Source of the DNA: Bog-473 sp963770645
GTDB taxonomy: Bacteria > Actinomycetota > Acidimicrobiia > Acidimicrobiales > RAAP-2
DNA: 64,000 nt
Assembly: GCA_963770645.1 (NCBI GenBank)
Contig: CAVYQL010000003.1
Span: forward strand, 806,001-870,000
Reading direction: 5' to 3'
This document shows, one piece after another, positions 16,640 through 24,784 of this stretch; position 1 is the stretch's first letter; each line of letters starts with the position of its first letter. Position numbers and translations under genes: made by a program. A model generated the notes under the pieces. The model did no database searches and was not told the DNA's origin. It saw nothing but the letters and a program-made list of their open reading frames with translations.

Positions 16640-18505
16640 ATGAGATCGTACCGAGCGAAGATGGCAGCCGTCATCGTTGCAGCTGCGGTCCTCTTTGGCC
16701 TATGGACCTTCTTTGCGCCAACGAAGCTCGGCGGGACAACGACTTATTCGATCACCGACGGCATCAGCATGCACCCCTTGCTGTACAAGGGCGACTTTGC
16801 GGTCATCCGTGCTCAGTCGAGCTATCACGTGGGCGAAGTCGTCCTCTACGAGAGCCAGGTGCTGCACAAGCCGGTGCTGCACCGCATCATCTTGATCCAG
16901 AACGGCAACTACTTCTTTAAGGGGGACAACAATGATTTCGTTGATCCTGGGTACGCAACGCGTAGCGAGCTCATCGGAGCGCTCTGGTTCCACATCCCCC
17001 ACGTCGGAGCGGTTCTCGGCTGGTTCGGCGTGCCAGCCCATGCATCCATACTGGCCGGCATCGCTGCCATGGCCGTCGTCCTCACTGGTGCCAAGACATC
17101 CAAGCGTGGGCGGCGCCGGCGCGGCCGGTCGCCTCCCCGTCTGGGTCGGCTGTCGCACACCATGACCCTCGCATCGACGCCGAACCACGGGAACGACCTG
17201 GGAACTGGCGAGCGGCGCTCTGCCACCGGATCCGGATCGGAGAAGACAAGACCCGAGCAGGAGCGGAGATCCGGGATCGGCATGACTCCTCAGCAGGTCG
17301 CGGCGCGTCGCGCCCCTTCCTACTTCGAGGGCCCGAAGTCGACCCTGATGGCGCTCTGCTTCCTGGCGTTGCTCGCCGTGGTCTTTCTCGGCGTTGGGTA
17401 CAGCCGGCCGCTCCTCCGGACCGCTCCGCTGACCAATGCGTATCGACAGACCGGCACCTTCTCCTATTCGGCCGCCCTCAAAGCACCGACGGCGGTCTAT
17501 CCGTCAGGTGTCGTCAAGACGGGTGATCCCATCTACCCGAGCCTGGTCAGCTCGCTCGGTCTGAACTTCAAGTACCAGTTTTCGTCCCCGCTCCCGCATC
17601 ACGTCACGGGCACCATCCAACTCCATACCCTGGTGTTGTCGAGTACGAATACCTGGCAGAGCCTTTCCACCGGAACGGCTGCAGCCCCCTTCACCGGTGA
17701 CACGGCGTCTGTTTCCACCACCTTGGCTTTGAGCGGTCTCTATGCGCTGATCAACACCGTGTCGGCGCAATCGGGTGTGACCGGAGCCAACTACGCGCTC
17801 GATGTGCAGCCGGTCGTCCGCCTGACGGGCACTGTGGGCGGCAATCCGATCAAGGCAACGTTCCTACCAGTGCTTCCCTTCCAAGTGGCCCCGACGGCGC
17901 TCACCCTCGATGTCCCGGTTGCACCTGCTCCGCCGGGGGCAACCTACGTCGCCCCGACCGCCGCCTCTGCGTTGGCGGCTGGCCTCAACCCGACACAGTC
18001 CGGAAGCGTTCCCCACGTCTACCCCAACGTACTCTCCGTGCTGAAGTACGAGGTGCGGGTTTCGCTGCTCCGCTCGGGCGGCGTTGTACTCGCCGTGCTG
18101 GCCCTCCTCGTTGCGGTGCTGCACGACGTCCTGCGCCGCCACAAGACGGTGCGAAGCGATGAAGAACAGATCGCCAAACAGGTCGGCTCACTGATCGTGC
18201 CTGTCGACAGGCTGGCCGACGTTGACGGTTCAGCGCGACTGGTCGTTCTCGATTTCGCTCATCTCGCCGGCCTTGCCCACTATCTGGAGCGGCCCATCCT
18301 CTATGAAATGCGGGACGGACAACGACGCTACGAGGTTGACGACGAGACTCGTAGGTACCTCTATCAGCCCGCGTCCGAGATAGGCACTCTCGCCGGCGCC
18401 AATGGCACTGCCGGGCGTGCCGGGGAAGATTCCGACCTTTGGTCCGAGAACGACCGTCAGGAGTATCGCGCCAGGGAGGTCGAAGCAGGTGCCGCGGCGC
18501 ACTAG
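16640..18505 (+). CDS. SipW-like signal peptidase I fused to a DUF5305 domain
   Basis: A 621-residue two-part protein. Residues 1-165 are a type I signal peptidase of the SipW/ER (S26B) kind: N-terminal TM, catalytic Ser43 in GISMHP, His81 in VLHRI (in place of the bacterial Lys) and KGDNND with the conserved aspartate, then a second TM. After a basic linker (KRGRRRRGR) comes a DUF5305 domain: TM near 225-250, extracytoplasmic beta-rich part (FSYSAAL, GLNFKYQFSSPLP) and TM near 475-495, with a cytoplasmic tail. These two are usually separate adjacent genes; here they are one chain. It should cleave the signal peptides of the two flanking exported proteins. Confidence 0.9.
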   Translation: MRSYRAKMAAVIVAAAVLFGLWTFFAPTKLGGTTTYSITDGISMHPLLYKGDFAVIRAQSSYHVGEVVLYESQVLHKPVLHRIILIQNGNYFFKGDNNDFVDPGYATRSELIGALWFHIPHVGAVLGWFGVPAHASILAGIAAMAVVLTGAKTSKRGRRRRGRSPPRLGRLSHTMTLASTPNHGNDLGTGERRSATGSGSEKTRPEQERRSGIGMTPQQVAARRAPSYFEGPKSTLMALCFLALLAVVFLGVGYSRPLLRTAPLTNAYRQTGTFSYSAALKAPTAVYPSGVVKTGDPIYPSLVSSLGLNFKYQFSSPLPHHVTGTIQLHTLVLSSTNTWQSLSTGTAAAPFTGDTASVSTTLALSGLYALINTVSAQSGVTGANYALDVQPVVRLTGTVGGNPIKATFLPVLPFQVAPTALTLDVPVAPAPPGATYVAPTAASALAAGLNPTQSGSVPHVYPNVLSVLKYEVRVSLLRSGGVVLAVLALLVAVLHDVLRRHKTVRSDEEQIAKQVGSLIVPVDRLADVDGSARLVVLDFAHLAGLAHYLERPILYEMRDGQRRYEVDDETRRYLYQPASEIGTLAGANGTAGRAGEDSDLWSENDRQEYRAREVEAGAAAH

Positions 18506-19580
18506 GCATCTCCGTCGACCACAGCACGTGATCGCGGCCCGGGTTGGTGCCGGCATCGTCGTCCTCCTCGTGACAATCACACTCGTGACGAGCTTCACCG
18601 CCAGTACAAACGTCCCGACCAGCAATGTCGGCACCAGTACTCAGGCTCGCTTAATCATGCAGCTCGCGCCGGCAGGTTGTAGTTCGCTCAGCCTCACCGT
18701 GCTGGTGCAAGGATCGGGAACGTTCTCGAACAGTCAATCGCACGCGCTCGTGCTGGGCAGTGCGGGCTCGAACACCATTACCGACACCGGTACCGGAAAT
18801 TGCATCGTGGGAGGTGGTGGAACGGACAACACGACCGGCACGGCAACTGACATTTGCATCACCGGGCCAACCCTCAACATCGCCAATCCGTGCCCTGTCG
18901 CCGCGCCGACGCTCACCTTTGCGATCTCTGGAACCCAGCCGACCACGGCGACCGCCGGCACCGCCTTCAACGTCACCGTCCATGCCCTGAGCAACGGCGC
19001 CCTCGACACGACCTACACCGGCGCCCACACGCTCACGTGGGGGGGCGCCAACGCCAGCCCGTCCGGAGCGGTCGCGACTCTCCCAAGCCCCACCTGGGCT
19101 AGTGGCAGTGTGACCATCCCGATCACCCTCGTGGCCGCTGACACCGAGACGCTGACCATGACGGACGGGACGGCCCGCAACCTCACGTTTGCGCCCATAA
19201 CGATCAAGGACGGAACCGCCGCGCGACTGGCCTTTACCAGCATCAACCCGGCCCCCGACACGGTTCCCTGCTTCTTCACCTGCCCGATCACGGGTTTTGG
19301 CCGCGGGACCACAGCCTCGTTCACCAGCACCGTCACCGACGCCGAGGGCAACACCGAGTCAGCCATCGGCTCCGGCCACACGGTGACGTTCACCTTCGCC
19401 AATGCAGGCTCCGGAGCGTCCGGCACGCCCACCGCCGCCCAGCCATTCCCTGCCACGGGACCTGCGGTGTCACCGCGGTTCACCTTCACGTCCTCGACGA
19501 GCACCTCGTGGACCACCGCCACGTTGACCCTCGCCGCGAACAACACCTACACCTCAGCCACCGCCCCGATCAGCCAGTGA
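18489..19580 (+). CDS. Exported Thr/Ser-rich protein with Ig-like domains
   Basis: Start GTG 18489, with GGAGG 9 nt upstream and a 17-bp overlap with the peptidase gene, giving 363 residues. A basic N-terminus (VPRRTRHLRRPQ) is followed by the hydrophobic segment VGAGIVVLLVTITLVTSF and the motif FTASTNVPTSNVG, near-identical in pattern to that of the small protein two genes upstream. Two to three beta-sandwich-like stretches follow (TLTFAISGTQPTTATAGTAF; ARLAFTSINP), with few charged residues and two cysteine pairs. It is likely a larger surface subunit processed by the same peptidase. It completes a three-gene operon. Confidence 0.78.
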   Translation: MPRRTRHLRRPQHVIAARVGAGIVVLLVTITLVTSFTASTNVPTSNVGTSTQARLIMQLAPAGCSSLSLTVLVQGSGTFSNSQSHALVLGSAGSNTITDTGTGNCIVGGGGTDNTTGTATDICITGPTLNIANPCPVAAPTLTFAISGTQPTTATAGTAFNVTVHALSNGALDTTYTGAHTLTWGGANASPSGAVATLPSPTWASGSVTIPITLVAADTETLTMTDGTARNLTFAPITIKDGTAARLAFTSINPAPDTVPCFFTCPITGFGRGTTASFTSTVTDAEGNTESAIGSGHTVTFTFANAGSGASGTPTAAQPFPATGPAVSPRFTFTSSTSTSWTTATLTLAANNTYTSATAPISQ

Positions 19581-19641
19581 GGTGGAAGCCCGTTTACCGC
19601 GAGTACACGAGCATCTAGCCACTCCCGTAGTTCGCTGTTCC

Positions 19642-19697
19642 GTCCACCCAGTTTCCACCTTGTCCATCCAGTTCGTCGCTGTAGCAGAGCGCTCTAC
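19642..19697 (+). repeat. 56-bp dispersed repeat, copy B, with palindrome
   Basis: Gapless partner of 6748-6803. It carries GTCCACCCAGT and GTCCATCCAGT and ends in the palindrome GTAGCAGAGCGCTCTACTAC (19681-19700), which overlaps the stop codon of the DapA-family gene on the minus strand. The palindrome looks like a TetR-type operator, but its place after a gene end argues against simple promoter control; a recombination or mobile-element end is the other reading. Confidence 0.7.
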
Positions 19698-20710
19698 TAC
19701 CGGTGTTCGCTAGCGAGCAGGCCAGCATCGACATACGCGGCATGCACCGCCTCCCGCTGGGCGTCAGAAAGCGGTGGCTGCGGCGGTCTCGACCGAGGGT
19801 AGTCACCGACGGGCAGGCCTAGCTCTGATGCGGCAGCTTTGAACGCCGAGCCCCAATGGGTATAGGAAGCGTCGACGTTGGACCCTCCAAAGGCACGGTG
19901 CAGGTTCGCGATCAGTGAATCGAGCCCCGACTCGTACCAGTGGTCGATCGCATCGGAGAGCTTGTCGGACACCAAGAGCTCCCATTGCTCGCGGTAGATG
20001 GGGATGTCTGGGCGTTCATAGAGATACCCAGTGCCACCCAGGATCCCTGGGGCGCTGATGCCACGTCGCAAAAATCCGCCCCGGTAGGCCAGCATGTCGC
20101 ACTCCCAGATGACGAGCTCGGGAGCGATTCGGTGGAGCTCGGCAGAGTGGGAGGGACGGAACATCCCGTTCTTCACGGCGCAGATGGCAGGGAACTCGCG
20201 AGCCAATTCCGCACACTGGGACGGTGTCAGGATCCACCCCGCGGCGTGGGTGTTAAACAACCCGAGCGCGATGTCCGTCCTCTCAGTGACGTAGTGGAAC
20301 AACTCTCGGACAGCCTCGAATGTCCGAGCTTCAAAGTACGGCGGGATGAGGAAACAGATGTCAGCACCGGTGGCGGCCGCATGCTGGGTGAGCTCGACCG
20401 TCTCGAGGACGTTCGTGCTGGCCGGGCAGGCCTCAATCAACGCCGCTGGTTTGATGGATCGAGTCGCATCGACGGCGACCTCCAAGAGCCGCTTGCGCTC
20501 CTGCGTGCTCAGCGCCCAGCACTCACCGACGAGCCCACCGACCCAGAGCCCATCGTGGTCCAGGGCACCGATGCAATGAGCGATCAGACCGCGCAGCGCT
20601 CCCTCGTCGACGACGTCACCGCCCTTGCCACTGAATGGGGTGTAGAGGGAGTCGATGATGCCGCGAAGCGCGTCGGGAGCCCAGTCACGAGCGTCTGCTG
20701 CAGTGGCCAT
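19697..20710 (-). CDS. Dihydrodipicolinate synthase (DapA)-family aldolase/lyase
   Basis: A 337-residue TIM barrel of the DapA/N-acetylneuraminate lyase class: SLYTPFSGKGG near 21, GLWVGGLVGECWALS near 55 (GxxGE motif), the tyrosine in LIPPYFEA near 130, and the Schiff-base lysine in AICAVKNGM near 178. It is longer than biosynthetic DapA (about 290), as are hydratase-aldolases that remove pyruvate from aromatic side chains. With acyl-CoA dehydrogenases and ligases next door, a catabolic lyase is likelier than lysine synthesis (inference). It lies 36 bp downstream of the dehydrogenase pair's strand-mate order, reading the same way. Confidence 0.82.
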   Translation of the reverse strand: MATAADARDWAPDALRGIIDSLYTPFSGKGGDVVDEGALRGLIAHCIGALDHDGLWVGGLVGECWALSTQERKRLLEVAVDATRSIKPAALIEACPASTNVLETVELTQHAAATGADICFLIPPYFEARTFEAVRELFHYVTERTDIALGLFNTHAAGWILTPSQCAELAREFPAICAVKNGMFRPSHSAELHRIAPELVIWECDMLAYRGGFLRRGISAPGILGGTGYLYERPDIPIYREQWELLVSDKLSDAIDHWYESGLDSLIANLHRAFGGSNVDASYTHWGSAFKAAASELGLPVGDYPRSRPPQPPLSDAQREAVHAAYVDAGLLASEHR

Positions 20711-20746
20711 GATCGGCCTCCTTCCGTTGGACCTGTCTGCCGCTGT

Positions 20747-21914
20747 TCACGGCTTGGGCCGGCTGCGCGGTAGGTCGAGTGACTGCTCGGCGATGAGACT
20801 ACGCAGAACCTCGCTCGACCCGCCGTAGATGGTGCTGGCCACGGCGGTCCGATAGTGGTACTCGAACACACCACCCTCCACGCACTCTGGGTCGGACCAG
20901 TCCGCTGTTCCCAACGGGCCGACCATGTCGAGCACCTCCTTGGACCAGGCGACGTAGGTTTCGGGTCCGAACAGCGCCGCATGCGGCCCCGGCTTGGCAC
21001 CGAGCTGCTCGAGGAAGGCGACACGAATGCCGAGCAGGTCCGCTACCTCGGCGTCGATCGACAGACGGGCCAGGCGCGCGCGGACCGTTGGGTCTTCGGC
21101 AACAGGACGGCCGGCTGGATCGGTCGCCGAAGCCGCCCAGGCGCGCGCTGACTCATAGAGCTGTCGGGTGCGCGAGGACGGCGCAACACTCTGCTCGGCC
21201 TCGAGCGCGGCCCGGATCACGCTCAGCCCGTGATCAGGCTCGCCCACGACCAGATCGTTGGAGACACGGACCTCGTTGTAGAAGACGATGTTCGTTCGCT
21301 CGTAGCCCATGGTGGGCACGGGTCGGATCTCGATGCCAGGAGTGTCCAAAGGGACGAGGAGCATGGTCAGGCCTTTCGGACCAATCGATCCGGGCACGCT
21401 CCGCGTTAGTAAGAAGCAATAGTCGGCCCGGTGCGCGTACGTCGTGAACATTTTCTGGCCGCTGATCACCCACTCCTCGCCGTCACGGACCGCCCGGGTC
21501 CTGCAGGCAAACACATCAGAACCCCCTTCGGGTTCGGTGAAGCCGAGGCAGATGAGGGTTTTGCCGGCGGCCACCCCGGGGAGAATTCGGGCCTTGAGGT
21601 CTTCGGACGCCAGTGCCCGGACGGCGTTGGCGGCGAGCATGGTGGTGCCCGCGCCGATCGTGGGGCCGCCGGCGGAACGTATGGCGCCCAGCACGGCTGC
21701 CGCTTCGAACGGGTCGAGGCCGGCACCGCCCTCTTCAGGTGGCCACGTCGAGCGCGATCCAACCGCGCGCACCCATGGCCTCCATGAGCGGGCGGTTCAC
21801 CCCGTCTCCTGAGCGGAGCTCCTCCTCGACGACAGCAGGCGTGACGTGGTCCCCCGCGAAAGCCTCGGCCTCTGCCCGGATGCGTGCGATATGAGCGGGT
21901 TCCTCAAAATCCAC
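20747..21914 (-). pseudogene. Acyl-CoA dehydrogenase with one frameshift
   Basis: From GTG 21914 the frame reads DFEEPAHIARIRAEAEAFAG and continues to MGARGWIALDVA. After a one-base shift near 21740 it continues WPPEEGGAGLDPFEAA through the FAD/substrate core (CLGFTEPEGGSDVFA, MGYERTNIVFYNEVRVSNDLV) to a normal C-terminus (YGGSSEVLRSLIAEQSLDLPR). Together this is a full-length dehydrogenase of about 388 residues that would be intact but for one base. The start overlaps the stop of the upstream dehydrogenase by 11 bp. Paired genes like this often encode heteromeric FadE-type enzymes. A sequencing error at this point cannot be excluded. Confidence 0.85.
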
Positions 21915-22938
21915 GAGCGCCCTCGGATTCCGTCGCGAGCTCCGGCAAGATCCCGTCGCCCAGGGCCAAGAGTTCGCGGCCGGGGTCGGCCACGGTGGCT
22001 GCCCACGCCTGCGACCTCCGGTAGTACAACTGGATGTCGCACTCCCGGGTGAAGCCGTAACCACCGTGGATATGCAGGCTGTGCTGCGCGGCGTGACCGG
22101 CCAGCTCCGCGGCAAAGATGAAGGCCTGGCGGGCGAACACCTCGGCGTCGGGATGATCCCCGTCGAGAGCCCAGCTCGCCTTCCAGACCAACAGCTGCGC
22201 TCCGTCCTTGGCGACCAGTGCGTCAGCCAGAGGGTGGGCCACCGCCTGATAGGCACCGATGGGGATCCCGAAGGCGCACCGCTCTCGGGCGTAGGCAGCG
22301 CCAAGTTCGATGGCCTCGGCGGCCAGGCCGACCAGGGCGGCCGCACGCAAAACTCGCACCTCGGCCAGAGCGGCGGAGAAGAGCAGCGCCGCGCCCGGCC
22401 CTTCGGAAAGCACCGCTCCGTCGATCGCGCCGCTCCAGCGGGCTAGGGGAAGGGAGCCCATGTTCGAGATGGCCCTGACATCCCTTGGCCGGGGCACTGC
22501 GACCAGTCGCCCGTCGACGAACGCGAGTACCACGTCGGCCACAGCTCCGTCGGCTAGCACTTGGGTGGGCAGGGGGCCCGGCGCCGGCGGCAATGAGACC
22601 ATCCGCGTGCCCTCGAGCGCGAGCTGGAGGAGGTCCTTCACGCCGCACGCCCCCAGCAGTCGGGCGGCGGCGATGGTCTCGGAGAAGGGAACAGGAGCGA
22701 GTCGGCGCCCCGCCTCCTCGGCGACCAGAACGAGTTCGAAGAGTCCAGCGCCGGCTCCACCGAGAGCTTCGGGCACACCGATGTGGAGAAGGCCAATGTC
22801 CGCCATCCGCGCCCAGAGTCGGGCGTCGTAACCGAGCGGTTCTGCAGCACGAACGACATCCGGCGAGCACTCCCGAGCGAACAAAGCGGCGAAGGTTTCC
22901 CTCAGCGCTTGCTGCTCCTCTGTGAGCCGGAGGTTCAC
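21904..22938 (-). CDS. Acyl-CoA dehydrogenase
   Basis: A 344-residue FAD enzyme with the family N-terminus (LTEEQQALRETFAALFAREC), IGVPEALGGAGAGLFELVLV, and the C-terminal helical domain with RCAFGIPIGAYQAVAHPLAD and HIHGGYGFTRECDIQLYYRR. It is on the short side for the family, and the central beta domain is degenerate in the substrate-loop motifs, as is common for the partner subunit of a heteromeric FadE pair. It is the first gene of the minus-strand dehydrogenase-lyase operon; the downstream dehydrogenase overlaps it by 11 bp. Confidence 0.88.
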   Translation of the reverse strand: MNLRLTEEQQALRETFAALFARECSPDVVRAAEPLGYDARLWARMADIGLLHIGVPEALGGAGAGLFELVLVAEEAGRRLAPVPFSETIAAARLLGACGVKDLLQLALEGTRMVSLPPAPGPLPTQVLADGAVADVVLAFVDGRLVAVPRPRDVRAISNMGSLPLARWSGAIDGAVLSEGPGAALLFSAALAEVRVLRAAALVGLAAEAIELGAAYARERCAFGIPIGAYQAVAHPLADALVAKDGAQLLVWKASWALDGDHPDAEVFARQAFIFAAELAGHAAQHSLHIHGGYGFTRECDIQLYYRRSQAWAATVADPGRELLALGDGILPELATESEGARGF

Positions 22939-23130
22939 GGGTCCTCGAGGCCGAGACGCGTCGGGCGGTCGGCACCTGTGACGGCAAAAAGGGCCCTTCG
23001 GAGTCGAATGGCAATATCGGTCACTTCGGTCCCCCAGCGAGCAGACAGCGCAGTTTTGACGTGCTGGCCTGCGGAGAATAGGCTTCTACTACAAGGAAAG
23101 TCAAGACTGCCCTTTGGCTGATTTGGATCG

Positions 23131-24780
23131 ATGACCCCTCCTCGCCCAACGCCAAGGCCGCTGGCCGTCGAACCCCTCCCTACCGGGTTGGCCTCGCTTC
23201 CGGCCACGGTCCCGGACCTCTTCAGGGCTCGCGCCACACAGGCTGACGACGCCGTGCTGGTCGCTCCGGGAGGTCGAATGACCTTCGGCGAGGTGGACCG
23301 CAAGACCGCCAGTTTGGCGGCGCGCCTGCTGGCCGCGGGTGTTGGCAAGGGGACCCGAGTCGCTGTGCTCTATCCGAACGGTGGCGGGTGGCTCGTCGCC
23401 TGGCTGGCGGCGGCGCGTATCGGCGCCCTTACCGTTCCCCTCTCGACGTTCGCTCCCGGGCCCGAACTCGCGCGCGTGTTGCGCCACACCGACGTGCACG
23501 CCGTCTTGATGGCCGGTTCGTTTGCTGGCGACTCGCTGACCGCTCGCCTGGAGGCTGGCCTCCCGGGCCTCGCCAAGTCAGGTCCAGACCTCTACCTCGA
23601 GGCGGCACCGCACCTTCGCTGGGTGCACGTCGACAGCGGCACTGCGATCTGGTCGCGGGAGCTGCCGGATCCAGCATCCGTGTCGCTCGTTGCGGAGGCC
23701 GAGCACGAAGTGGTTCCGGCGGACCACTTGGCGGTGGTTACCACGTCGGGCGCGACCGCGACGCCCAAGTCGGTCGTTCACACCCACGGATCACTGATCC
23801 GGCATGCGGCACTGCTGGCGGATCGGCGCGAGCTCGGACCTCACGACCGCATCTACTCGCCCATGCCCTTCTTCTGGGTCGGTGGAATCACCATGGTCGT
23901 GCTCGCCGCCTACTGCTCGGGCGCGGCCGCGGTGGTACAGGAGCGCTTCGAACCGGGTGAAGCTCTTGACCTAATCGAGCGCGAGCGGGTGACCCAGGTT
24001 TCATGTTGGCCCAACGCGGCGCGCCAGCTGGCCGAGCACCCGAGTTTCCCCGACCGGGATCTGAGTGCCGTGCGCGGCGGCACGCTGCTCGAGGCGCTCC
24101 CGCCCGATTCCCGGCCACCTTCGCCCGACCTCGCCCCGAACGTCCTGGGCATGACCGAGACCGGGGGACCCCACACCGGATCCGATGACCCGTACCGGCC
24201 GATGCCCGAGCACCTCCGCGCCACGATCGGCCGCGGCCTCCCGGGCATGGAGCACATCATCGTGTCCCCTGAGACAGGGCTTCCCCAACCTCTACGGGAA
24301 GAAGGTGAGCTCTTCGTTCGCGGCGCTTTCCTCATGGACGGGATCTACAAGCGCGAACGCCACGAGGTGTTCACGCCGGACGGGTGGTATGCGACCGGGG
24401 ATCTCGGATGGTTCGGCGCCGACGAGCATCTCCGCTTCGCGGGCCGTCGGGGCGACATGATCAAGACAGGGGGCTCCAACGTGTCCCCCGCCGAGGTGGA
24501 GGCGGCGCTCCTCGAACTGCCCCAGGTGAGCGCCGCGTTCGTCTTCGGGATCCCAGCCGGTGACCGGGGCGAGGACGTGGCGGCAGTCGTCGTCCGCGGA
24601 GAGCCGGACCGGCTTGACGTCGACGAACTCAGGACCGCTGCACGCTCATGCCTCTCGGGCTACAAGGTGCCCCGACACATCAAGGTGCTCGACAATGCCG
24701 ACCTCCCGATGCTCCCGACAGGAAAGGTCGACCTGGCGGCGATCCGGGAGCTCTTCGGGTCGCGGCGGTTCGACTCCTAG
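23131..24780 (+). CDS. Acyl-CoA synthetase / AMP-dependent ligase (first of pair)
   Basis: A 549-residue adenylate-forming enzyme. Core motifs: P-loop TTSGATATPKSVVHTHG near 207-223 (less canonical than usual), MPFFWVGG near 249, an MTETGGP adenine-site motif, the hinge GWYATGDLGWFGADEHLRFAGRRGDMIKTGGSNVSP near 415, and a C-terminal PTGKVD lysine near 534. It activates a carboxylic acid to its CoA thioester via the acyl-AMP; the substrate cannot be told from sequence by eye. It is divergent from the dehydrogenase operon and sits 4 bp before a second ligase gene. Confidence 0.92.
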   Translation: MTPPRPTPRPLAVEPLPTGLASLPATVPDLFRARATQADDAVLVAPGGRMTFGEVDRKTASLAARLLAAGVGKGTRVAVLYPNGGGWLVAWLAAARIGALTVPLSTFAPGPELARVLRHTDVHAVLMAGSFAGDSLTARLEAGLPGLAKSGPDLYLEAAPHLRWVHVDSGTAIWSRELPDPASVSLVAEAEHEVVPADHLAVVTTSGATATPKSVVHTHGSLIRHAALLADRRELGPHDRIYSPMPFFWVGGITMVVLAAYCSGAAAVVQERFEPGEALDLIERERVTQVSCWPNAARQLAEHPSFPDRDLSAVRGGTLLEALPPDSRPPSPDLAPNVLGMTETGGPHTGSDDPYRPMPEHLRATIGRGLPGMEHIIVSPETGLPQPLREEGELFVRGAFLMDGIYKRERHEVFTPDGWYATGDLGWFGADEHLRFAGRRGDMIKTGGSNVSPAEVEAALLELPQVSAAFVFGIPAGDRGEDVAAVVVRGEPDRLDVDELRTAARSCLSGYKVPRHIKVLDNADLPMLPTGKVDLAAIRELFGSRRFDS

Positions 24781-24784
24781 CCCG

